Positions 7,758-18,088 of a stretch of 33,976 bases of DNA are shown here, piece by piece (position 1 is the stretch's first letter; each line of letters starts with the position of its first letter). Both the position numbers and the translations under genes were made by a program. The stretch comes from Bacteroidales bacterium Bact_13 (GTDB lineage: Bacteria; Bacteroidota; Bacteroidia; Bacteroidales; UBA932), in the NCBI GenBank assembly GCA_001602845.1, contig LUZE01000004.1, positions 1-33,976 of the forward strand, read 5' to 3'. A model generated the notes under the pieces. It had not been told where the DNA came from. It saw only the letters and a program-made list of their open reading frames with translations, and ran no database searches.

Positions 7758-9833
7758 TTACAAGCTGGCCCATTCGTCCATCTTGGCGTCGAGGTCGCGC
7801 TTGAGTTCGAGGTAATCACGGGTGAGATCCATGATGTCGACGTCGGGCGTCGGCGCAGCGAGGACCTTTTCGATGTCGGCCATCTTCGCCTCGAGATCGG
7901 CGATCTGCTTTTCCAGCAGGTTCTGGCGGTTCTTGGCGCGCTTCTCCTCCTTCGACTGCTGCTTCTGCTGCTGATAGTCAGGCTTTTGCTGCGGCTTCTG
8001 GGAGGCCTGCGCGGGCCGGCCTGGTGCAGCGTTCAGCGTTTCTCGTGGCGAGTGCTCGGAGCCACGAGAGTTCTGAACGAGCCCAGGGCTGGCAGGCCGA
8101 CTTGAAGGCGCAGCCTCGATGTCGCGGAAAGATTCGGCCTTCTTGTGTCGCAGGAAATCGTCGACACCGCCCAAATGCTCCTTGACGCGACCGTCAATGA
8201 ACTCGTAGACCTTGTCGACCAGTCCGTTCAGGAAATCACGGTCATGCGAGACCACGATGATCGTTCCGTCGTAAGCCTGCAACGCCTGCTTCAGGATGTC
8301 CTTCGAACGGATGTCCATGTGGTTCGTCGGCTCATCGAGCGCCAGCAGATTGTGCGCCTTGAGCATCAGCTTGGCCATCGCCAGCCGCGACCGCTCGCCA
8401 CCGCTCAGGACCGCCACCCGCTTGTCAATATCCTCGCCCTTGAAGAGAAAAGCGGCCAGAATATCCCGCAACTTCGTGCGAATGTCCCCTACCGCGATCC
8501 GGTCCAGCGTATCGTAGACCGTCGCCTTCTTGTCGAGGATATCTTCCTGATTCTGCGCATAATAGCCGATATCGACATTGTAACCGACCTTTGCCTCACC
8601 CGAGAACGGCTCCAGTTCGCCCATCAGCACGCGCATCATCGTCGTCTTGCCCTCGCCGTTTCGGCCCACGAATGCCACTTTCTCCCCTCTCTTCACGATG
8701 AGATTTGCTTTATCCAAAACGATCTTCGCATCAGGGAGCGCAGCGGCGGGCGCGTTTTCGGCGAGCGAGCATTTTTCAGCGAGCGAGACGGAAACCGGAG
8801 CCGCGGAGCGATCCGCCGGATAACCAATAACGGCATCTTTGACCTCGAAGGCCACATCGCCGCTGCGCGGCGCCGGCGGGAACTTCACATGGATCGCCGA
8901 GAGATCCTCGTCGTCGATTTCGATGCGTTCGATCTTCTCCAACTGCTTCACCCGCGACTGAACCTGATTGCTCTTCGTCGGCTTGTAACGGAACTTCTCG
9001 ATGAACTCCTCCGTCTTCTCGATCATCCGCTGCTGATTCGCATAAGCCGCCTTCTGCTGCGCAATCCGCTCCTTTCGGAGCTCAACATATTGAGAATAAG
9101 GAACTTTGTAATCGTACAGATGCCCCAGCATCACCTCGACCGTGCGCGTCGTGCAATTGTCGAGAAAACGCCGGTCGTGCGAAATCAGCACCAACGAGCC
9201 CGTAAAAGAACCCTTCAGATAATCCTCCAGCCACTGGATCGACTCGATGTCCAGATGGTTCGTCGGCTCGTCGAGCAATAGCACGTCCGGCCGGCGCAAC
9301 AAAATCTTCGCCAGCTCGATGCGCATGTTCCAACCCTGCGAGAAAGTCTCGGTAAGACGCCCGAACTCCGACTTCTTGAAACCCAGGCCCGTCAGCGTCC
9401 GCTCCACCGACTCTTCCGGCGACTCCCCCTGCGCAATCACCAACGCATCGTTCACTTCGTTAAGTTCGACGATCAGCTTATGGTAAGCTTCTGATTCATA
9501 GTCGGTACGCTCCGCCAGCTCCTGTGATATCTCATCCACGCGCCGGTTCAGCCGGTCGAGCTCGTCGTAGACCGTCATCACCTCCTCGAGCACCGTACGG
9601 CCCCGGTGATGTTCCATGATCTGCGGCAAATAGCCGATCCGCTGGCCCGCCGTGCGCGTGATCTTGCCCGAAGTCGGGCTCTGCAACTCCATGATGAGCT
9701 TGAGCATCGTGCTCTTCCCCGCCCCGTTCTTGCCCACCAGGCCGATGCGGTCGCGGTCACCGATATGCAGGCTGACCGAATCCAGCAGCGTAAAGCCGCC
9801 GTAGGAAACCGTGATGGCATCCAATGAAATCAT
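7758..9833 (-). CDS. ABC-F family ATP-binding cassette protein with two in-frame insert segments
   Basis: 691 aa; Walker A GKNGAGKST and GRNGEGKTT, two LLDEPTNHLD / ALDEPTNHMD motifs, signature LSGGERSRLAMAKLML, C-terminal coiled coil. Stop of tatC overlaps the ATG. Confidence 0.95.
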   Translation of the reverse strand: MISLDAITVSYGGFTLLDSVSLHIGDRDRIGLVGKNGAGKSTMLKLIMELQSPTSGKITRTAGQRIGYLPQIMEHHRGRTVLEEVMTVYDELDRLNRRVDEISQELAERTDYESEAYHKLIVELNEVNDALVIAQGESPEESVERTLTGLGFKKSEFGRLTETFSQGWNMRIELAKILLRRPDVLLLDEPTNHLDIESIQWLEDYLKGSFTGSLVLISHDRRFLDNCTTRTVEVMLGHLYDYKVPYSQYVELRKERIAQQKAAYANQQRMIEKTEEFIEKFRYKPTKSNQVQSRVKQLEKIERIEIDDEDLSAIHVKFPPAPRSGDVAFEVKDAVIGYPADRSAAPVSVSLAEKCSLAENAPAAALPDAKIVLDKANLIVKRGEKVAFVGRNGEGKTTMMRVLMGELEPFSGEAKVGYNVDIGYYAQNQEDILDKKATVYDTLDRIAVGDIRTKLRDILAAFLFKGEDIDKRVAVLSGGERSRLAMAKLMLKAHNLLALDEPTNHMDIRSKDILKQALQAYDGTIIVVSHDRDFLNGLVDKVYEFIDGRVKEHLGGVDDFLRHKKAESFRDIEAAPSSRPASPGLVQNSRGSEHSPRETLNAAPGRPAQASQKPQQKPDYQQQKQQSKEEKRAKNRQNLLEKQIADLEAKMADIEKVLAAPTPDVDIMDLTRDYLELKRDLDAKMDEWASL
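8004..8098 (-). repeat. ~95-bp imperfect palindromic element inside the ABC-F coding sequence
   Basis: Arms GGCCTGC(8004-8010)/GCAGGCC(8092-8098), CGTTCAG/CTGAACG, and perfect TCTCGTGGC(8041-8049)/GCCACGAGA(8061-8069). Read on the minus strand it aligns with 17894-17989. Confidence 0.75.
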
Positions 9834-10636
9834 GCCGTCGCCTCCTCATCCTCAACTTCATCCTCTTCTGTCTCAGGCACTTCCTTCTTGCAGACCAGGA
9901 TACTGATGCCGTAGAGCAGGGCCAGCGGGATGGCCGCAATCAGCATCGAGAACGGGTCGGCAGGCGTAATGACGGCAGCCAGGACGGCAATGATCAGCAC
10001 CGCCCATTTCCAGCCGCCCAGCAAGGTCTGGCGCGTAATCAGCCCGATCTGCGAGAGCGCTGCCAGCAGCGTCGGAATCTCAAACACGATGCCGAAAAGA
10101 AGCACCGTGGAATTGACGGTCGTAATATACGAATTGAGCGAAATGGTGTTCGTCACCGCTTCACTCACCTTGTATCCGTCGAAGAAATTGACCATCAGCG
10201 GCAGGATAATGCAGTAACCCACCGCGATGCCCAGATAGAAAAGGAACGAGGCGAAAAAGAACGCACGGCGCGTCGCCCGTTTCTCACGCTGGTAGAGCGC
10301 AGGCGCAATGAAACGCCAGATTTCGAACAGGATATACGGGCAGCAGACGATCAGCGCGCACATCATCGTCACGCGCATGTGCACCATGAACTGCGTAGAA
10401 AGCTCGATGTTGACCAACTCCAGCCCCGTCTTCATGCCGAACCACTGATAGAAGAAGAAGTCCGACCGGGTCGGTGCCAGAATCACCTTGTCAAAAAGAA
10501 AATCCTTGAAGAAGAAAAGCACGACAAACGCTGCGACCAGGGCGATGACCACGCGGAACAACCCATGTCGCAGCACTTCCAGGTGATCCCAGAAGCTCAT
10601 GTCCGAGGAGTCGTCAAGACTTCTTTTCTTCGTCAT
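9830..10636 (-). CDS. tatC: Sec-independent protein translocase TatC
   Basis: MSFWDHLEVLRHGLFRVVIALV; multiple TM segments; FEIWRFIAPALYQREKR. Start taken at MTKKRS. Confidence 0.93.
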   Translation of the reverse strand: MTKKRSLDDSSDMSFWDHLEVLRHGLFRVVIALVAAFVVLFFFKDFLFDKVILAPTRSDFFFYQWFGMKTGLELVNIELSTQFMVHMRVTMMCALIVCCPYILFEIWRFIAPALYQREKRATRRAFFFASFLFYLGIAVGYCIILPLMVNFFDGYKVSEAVTNTISLNSYITTVNSTVLLFGIVFEIPTLLAALSQIGLITRQTLLGGWKWAVLIIAVLAAVITPADPFSMLIAAIPLALLYGISILVCKKEVPETEEDEVEDEEATA

Positions 10637-10844
10637 CCTTGACGATCTCGGACTTGATTTCCTCGATGTCCTTCTCGGCATCCTTCATGCCGGCCTTGAA
10701 ACTCTTCATGCCCTTGCCCAGTCCGTGCATCAGCTCGGGAATCTTCTTGCCGCCAAAGAGCAGGAGGATGACCAGGGCGATAATGACCCACTGCCAGGGA
10801 CCGATGACGCCCAACGGAAGCATTACTGCAAATAAACTTGCCAT
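10614..10844 (-). CDS. tatA: Sec-independent translocase TatA
   Basis: Single TM then FGGKKIPELMHGLGKGMKSFKAGMKDAE; adjacent to tatC with a 23-nt overlap. Confidence 0.9.
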   Translation of the reverse strand: MASLFAVMLPLGVIGPWQWVIIALVILLLFGGKKIPELMHGLGKGMKSFKAGMKDAEKDIEEIKSEIVKDDEEKKS

Positions 10845-10864
10845 ATCTGTTGGTTTTTAATGAT

Positions 10865-13570
<2,706 letters not shown>

Positions 13571-13581
13571 ACTTTTTTGTC

Positions 13582-13625
13582 ATGCCCGGCTTTAAGTCAC
13601 CCCCGACCTGATCGGGGGCGGGCAT
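13582..13625. repeat. REP-like nested hairpin upstream of valS
   Basis: Outer arms ATGCCCG(13582-13588)/CGGGCAT(13619-13625) enclosing inner CCCCCGA(13600-13606)/TCGGGGG(13612-13618). Shares TCATGCCCGGCTT with two copies near 18005-18050. Confidence 0.7.
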
Positions 13626-13667
13626 CTTATGCAATCTGCAAAAATAATCATTTTATCGAAATAATCT

Positions 13668-13675
13668 TATCTTTG
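13668..13675 (+). promoter_or_regulatory. Bacteroidetes -7 box TATCTTTG
   Basis: Exact TAnnTTTG, 23 nt upstream of the ATG at 13699. Confidence 0.55.
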
Positions 13676-13698
13676 TAGCCGCTCTAACCGAACGAATC

Positions 13699-15036
13699 AT
13701 GAAGAACACGGTCAATCTCGTCATTTTCTCGTCGATGTTACACGACAACGAGAGCGTCATGAACTCCCGAAAGGCACTTTTTGAGGGTATCCGCAGCTTT
13801 GCGAACCTGGAAATCACCTACCCGTCAGCCCTGGCGGCCGGCTCGCCCGTCCTGGAAAGCCTGATGGACGGCGGAAACCGTGCCGGACGCTCGCTGCCCA
13901 ACGGAAATCATTGCAAGACCGTATGTTTCATCGCAACGGGCGGAACCGAGGAAATCTTCCGCAACTACGTGGAGTCTCTCCCCCGCCCGGTCCTGCTGCT
14001 GAGCGACGGCCTGCACAACTCGTTCGCCGCTTCGTTCGAGATCCGCACCTACCTGACGCAGCGGGGCATCCGGAGCCTGCTGATGAACGCGCCCCTGGAA
14101 TGCGGGCCGGAGTTCTTCGCCTACATGGAAGAGGCCCTTTTCGGCGAGCAGGAATCGCCCGACCTGTCCACGCCTTCCGATCCGTTGCCCAAGTTCCCGA
14201 AAGCGGTGCTGAAGGCCTTCGACCGCATGCGCATCGGCCTGATCGGCGGTGCGAGCGGCTGGCTCATCTCGTCCGACATCGACCGCGCTGCCGTAGAGCA
14301 AACCTACGGTGTCAAATTCGTGGACATTCCGCTTTCCGAACTGGAGGAGGATTTTACGGCGGTTTCGGAAGAAGATCCCGCGCTGGATGAGATCGTCGGA
14401 AAGATGCAAGGTTTCCTTTCCGGCGGACGCACGCCGGAAGATCTTCGGGAAGCGGCCAGGATGTACATCGCCCTGAAAAAACTCATTGCGGATAACGAAC
14501 TGAATGCCCTGACGCTGAAGTGTTTCGGCATCCTTAATTCATGTCGTACTACAGCATGTCTGGCGCTGTCCCTGCTGAACGACGAGGGCATCATCGCAGG
14601 TTGCGAAGGTGACATCCCAGCGCTCTGGACGATGATGTATGTGAACTATGCTTTCGGCCAGTCTGCCTTCATGGCCAATCCGGCTTCATCCAACCGCAAG
14701 GAGTTGACCATCGATTTCGCGCACTGCACGATTCCGCTGGCCATGGTCCACGGATACCGGCTCCCCTCGCATTTCGAATCGAATTCGGGCATCGGTATCG
14801 CTGGCAGCGTGCCGAGCGGCCGCTACCGCATCATCAAAATCTACGGTGAGCATCTCGACCAGTATTATGAAACGTCGGGCGACCTGTTGATGAATACCAA
14901 CATTCCGCAGCGCTGCCGCACACAGATCCGGTTCCGGTTCTCCTCGGAAGAGGAGTTCAACCGGTTTATCCGCGTGAGCAAAGGAAATCACATAATTCTG
15001 TGTAGAGACGCTGGACAGGCAGGCCCATCACGTTAA
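13699..15036 (+). CDS. L-fucose isomerase-like fold protein
   Basis: 445 aa; LTLKCFGILNSCRTTACLALSLLNDEGIIAGCEGDIPALWTMM resembles the C-terminal region of fucose/arabinose isomerase-like proteins. Confidence 0.7.
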   Translation: MKNTVNLVIFSSMLHDNESVMNSRKALFEGIRSFANLEITYPSALAAGSPVLESLMDGGNRAGRSLPNGNHCKTVCFIATGGTEEIFRNYVESLPRPVLLLSDGLHNSFAASFEIRTYLTQRGIRSLLMNAPLECGPEFFAYMEEALFGEQESPDLSTPSDPLPKFPKAVLKAFDRMRIGLIGGASGWLISSDIDRAAVEQTYGVKFVDIPLSELEEDFTAVSEEDPALDEIVGKMQGFLSGGRTPEDLREAARMYIALKKLIADNELNALTLKCFGILNSCRTTACLALSLLNDEGIIAGCEGDIPALWTMMYVNYAFGQSAFMANPASSNRKELTIDFAHCTIPLAMVHGYRLPSHFESNSGIGIAGSVPSGRYRIIKIYGEHLDQYYETSGDLLMNTNIPQRCRTQIRFRFSSEEEFNRFIRVSKGNHIILCRDAGQAGPSR

Positions 15037-15553
15037 AGTATGAGCCGCGGATTGCGGTGATTCCCGTAAAGCCGATCCATTCCTGGACGCCATAGGCGCC
15101 GGCCTTATCGAAAGGCCGGTAGGTATCGACGTAATAGGCTATCTCACTATCGGACAGAACCTTAAAATCGACCTCGGTCGTATCGGCGAAGCTATGCATC
15201 CGATCGGTCATACGCAAGGCGACGCCCGTCGTGACCGTATGCGTCCGGCCCGACAGGGCCTGGAGCATAGCGATGGCTTCCGCCCTGTCATGGGGTTTCC
15301 CGAGGATCTTTTCGTCAAGAAAGACCAGCGTATCTGCTGTGATGAGCACTTCCCGTGGGGCCAGTTCGCGATGGAATGTTTCGGATTTATGGCGGGCCAG
15401 AAAGGCCGGGATTTCGGTATGGGGCAGATCGGCGCTAAAGGCTTCTATTTCGTCCTTTCCGGGCTCCACGCTAAATTCGATATCGAGTCCTTTCAGCAAC
15501 TCCCTCCTTCTGGGACTCGCCGACGCCAATGTAAATGTATATTCCTCAAACAT
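14966..15553 (-). CDS. maf: Maf-like nucleotide pyrophosphatase
   Basis: FTLASASPRRRELLKGL, ITADTLVFLDEKILGKPHDRAEAIAML, FDKAGAYGVQEW, NVMGLPVQRLY. Start set at ATG 15553; the listed ORF extends upstream artificially. Confidence 0.92.
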   Translation of the reverse strand: MFEEYTFTLASASPRRRELLKGLDIEFSVEPGKDEIEAFSADLPHTEIPAFLARHKSETFHRELAPREVLITADTLVFLDEKILGKPHDRAEAIAMLQALSGRTHTVTTGVALRMTDRMHSFADTTEVDFKVLSDSEIAYYVDTYRPFDKAGAYGVQEWIGFTGITAIRGSYFNVMGLPVQRLYTELCDFLCSRG

Positions 15554-16118
15554 TTTTGCCGGTGTGTTGCGCATATTGGGTGATGGCGGCGGGATGGGAG
15601 CCCTTCCAGGGGTTCTTCGGATCAAAACGCCAACGATCCTGCGGCTTGAGGACCCGCTCGACCAGGTCGCGGATGCACCCGCGGCCGCCATTGAACTCGG
15701 AGACCCAATCGGCCGCTGAACGTACCTCGGCGACGGCATCGGCCGGACAGACGCCCAGGCCGGCGAGTTCCATCGCCGGAATGTCCGGAATATCGTCGCC
15801 GACGAAAGCCACCTGCGCAGGATCGACGCCGACCCTGCGGCAGAAATGGAGCAGATCTTCCGCCTTGTCTTTTGAAAGCATGTACAGATGCTCATCCCCG
15901 ATACCCAGCGAATGTGCGCGATGGACAAGGCTCAGTGAGACGCCACCGGTGATGATGGCGCACGGGAAGCCGTTGTCGACAGCCGTCCGGACGGCAAAGC
16001 AATCCTTCGAATTGAACTGGCGCAGCAGATCGCCGTCCGGCATCGCCAGCACCAGTCCGTCGGTAAAGACCCCGTCGATGTCGAACGCAAAGGCCTTTAT
16101 ATCTTCAAATCGTGTCAT
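15546..16118 (-). CDS. kdsC: 3-deoxy-D-manno-octulosonate 8-phosphate phosphatase (HAD IIIA)
   Basis: IKAFAFDIDGVFTDGLVL, AIITGG, FVGDDIPDIPAMELAGLGVCPADAVAEV. Confidence 0.88.
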   Translation of the reverse strand: MTRFEDIKAFAFDIDGVFTDGLVLAMPDGDLLRQFNSKDCFAVRTAVDNGFPCAIITGGVSLSLVHRAHSLGIGDEHLYMLSKDKAEDLLHFCRRVGVDPAQVAFVGDDIPDIPAMELAGLGVCPADAVAEVRSAADWVSEFNGGRGCIRDLVERVLKPQDRWRFDPKNPWKGSHPAAITQYAQHTGKNV

Positions 16119-16122
16119 GTGG

Positions 16123-16130
16123 CAAAGATA
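16123..16130 (-). promoter_or_regulatory. Bacteroidetes -7 box TATCTTTG immediately 5' of kdsC
   Basis: Minus strand reads TATCTTTGCCACATG; the ATG is the kdsC start at 16118. Confidence 0.5.
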
Positions 16131-16131
16131 G

Positions 16132-17835
16132 CTATTTTTTCTTCGACAGGCACACGTCGCAACGGCCGCAGGGACGGCCGGAGGCCTGGCCGAAATAGCG
16201 GTACATCTGCACGCAGCGGCATTCATCCTCATTCTCCACGAGGGAAAGCAGCGCCTCCAGCCGGTCCGTGCGCCGCTTCACGCGTGCATCATACTCACTG
16301 CGCGGCAGGCGCAGGTTCTTGTCGTCCAGCCGCTCATAATTGAGGCAGAGCATCGGGGCGTTGATGGCGGGAATGTATTTGAGAACCTGCCGGCGGGACA
16401 ACATCTTGAGTTTCTCGCGAACGACTTCCGTAGCATAGCGGCCGGCACGGGCGATCTTCTCCTCGTCGACCGGCACATATTCGGTGAACAGGCCGGTGTA
16501 CATCCTGAGCAGGAGCTTGACAAAGGTGTCCATCTCTTCGGAGCCCAGCTGTATGCGGTACAGTTCATCGCGGGTGACGGTGAACTGGATCTTGGCCGGG
16601 ATGGAAAGGGTTTCGGTCAGTGTCCAGTAACCTGCTGTCTGGATGTACTTTATGGCATAGTATGCCTGCGTTGCGTTCAGATGATAGTGTCGGGCGAACT
16701 TCTCGATTTCGAACTTGACACTGGCGTCCTTCCCTTCTTCGTAGGCATAACCGATATAGGTGAATACCTGCTGATATACCTGACGGATGTAGTCGAGGGG
16801 CGGATACGTGGTACGGATGATCTGGCGAAGCCGCTGGACATCCGTCCGGTTCCAGAGCAGCACGGCATAGGCGTCCTTCCCGTCACGGCCGGCCCGGCCG
16901 GCCTCCTGGAAATAGCCTTCGAGCGTGTCTGGCATGTCGTAGTGGCACACGAACCGCACGTCGGGCTTGTCGATGCCCATGCCGAAGGCGTTGGTCGAGA
17001 CGATGACGCGGACGTCACCTTTTTTCCAGGCGTCCTGGATGCGGTTGCGGCCGGTACGGTCCATCCCGGCATGATAGCCTTCAGCCTCGACGCCCTGCGC
17101 ACGCAGGAAAGCGGCTATATCCTCTGCGCCCTTTCGCCGGGACACATACACGATGCCGCTGCCTTCGACGCCCTGGCAGACACGCAGCAGCTGGCCCATC
17201 TTATTGTCGGTCTGGCGAAAAACATATGAGAGGTTCGGCCGTTCGAAGCTTCCCTGCAGCAGGTTTTCGTGGCGGAACTGCAGTTTTTCCTGTATATCGC
17301 GGGCCACTTCGGGCGTAGCCGTTGCGGTAAGGGCGACGACAGGCACCGAGGTGCCGATGATCTGGCGGATGCCCGCGATTTCGAGGTAGTCGGGGCGGAA
17401 GTCATAGCCCCACTGGGAGATGCAATGGGCTTCGTCGACAACGAGCTGGGTGACGTTCATCCGGGCCACGCGGGCCTTGAACAGGTCGCTGCGGAGGCGT
17501 TCGGGCGAGACGTAGAGGAATTTATAGTCGCCGTAGATGGCGTTGTCGAGGGCAATGTCGATTTCGCGGTACGTCATGCCGGAATAGACGGCGAGGGCCG
17601 GGATGCCGCGGTCGCGGAGGTTCTGGACCTGGTCTTTCATCAGGGCGATGAGGGGCGAGACGACGAGGCAGATGCCGTCTTTCATCAGGGCGGGCACCTG
17701 GAAACAGATGGATTTGCCGCCTCCGGTTGGCAGGATTGCCAGCACGTCCCTTCCGGCCAGCGCCTCGGAGATGATCTCCTGTTGCATCGGCCGAAACTCT
17801 TCAAATCCCCAATATTTCTTCAGCGTCTCTAACAT
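16132..17835 (-). CDS. RecQ-family ATP-dependent DNA helicase (short form)
   Basis: FRPMQQEIISEAL, LPTGGGKSICFQVP, DEAHCISQWGYDFRPDY, FGMGIDKPDVRFV, QEAGRAGRDG, C-terminal Cys cluster CGRCDVC; no obvious HRDC domain. Confidence 0.93.
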   Translation of the reverse strand: MLETLKKYWGFEEFRPMQQEIISEALAGRDVLAILPTGGGKSICFQVPALMKDGICLVVSPLIALMKDQVQNLRDRGIPALAVYSGMTYREIDIALDNAIYGDYKFLYVSPERLRSDLFKARVARMNVTQLVVDEAHCISQWGYDFRPDYLEIAGIRQIIGTSVPVVALTATATPEVARDIQEKLQFRHENLLQGSFERPNLSYVFRQTDNKMGQLLRVCQGVEGSGIVYVSRRKGAEDIAAFLRAQGVEAEGYHAGMDRTGRNRIQDAWKKGDVRVIVSTNAFGMGIDKPDVRFVCHYDMPDTLEGYFQEAGRAGRDGKDAYAVLLWNRTDVQRLRQIIRTTYPPLDYIRQVYQQVFTYIGYAYEEGKDASVKFEIEKFARHYHLNATQAYYAIKYIQTAGYWTLTETLSIPAKIQFTVTRDELYRIQLGSEEMDTFVKLLLRMYTGLFTEYVPVDEEKIARAGRYATEVVREKLKMLSRRQVLKYIPAINAPMLCLNYERLDDKNLRLPRSEYDARVKRRTDRLEALLSLVENEDECRCVQMYRYFGQASGRPCGRCDVCLSKKK

Positions 17836-17893
17836 CTTTCATCTGTTTGCTTTGCGCTATAGTTAGTGCGCCATCGAACGTCGCTCCGCTTGT

Positions 17894-17989
17894 GCGGGCT
17901 TTGCCTTTGGCGAGGTCAGAGCCCTCGTGGCTGTCGAGCACTCGCCACGAGGAACCGTGACCTCTCCACCAGGCCAACGCGCAGCCCGC
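17894..17989 (+). repeat. ~95-bp imperfect palindromic element, intergenic copy
   Basis: Arms GCGGGCT(17894-17900)/AGCCCGC(17983-17989), GAGGTCA(17912-17918)/TGACCTC(17958-17964), CCTCGTGGC(17923-17931)/GCCACGAGG(17944-17952). Confidence 0.75.
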
Positions 17990-18004
17990 GCTCCGCGACT
18001 CTCA

Positions 18005-18050
18005 TCATGCCCGGCTTGACCTCTTTGTCATGCCCGGCTTGACCGGGCAT
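18005..18050. repeat. Tandem REP-like copies; the second forms a perfect hairpin
   Basis: TCATGCCCGGCTTGACC at 18005-18021 and again at 18028-18044; ATGCCCGG(18030-18037)-CTTGA-CCGGGCAT(18043-18050). Confidence 0.75.
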
Positions 18051-18088
18051 CTGAAAACGACGGGCCTCGCATCGCCAGATATTTAGAA

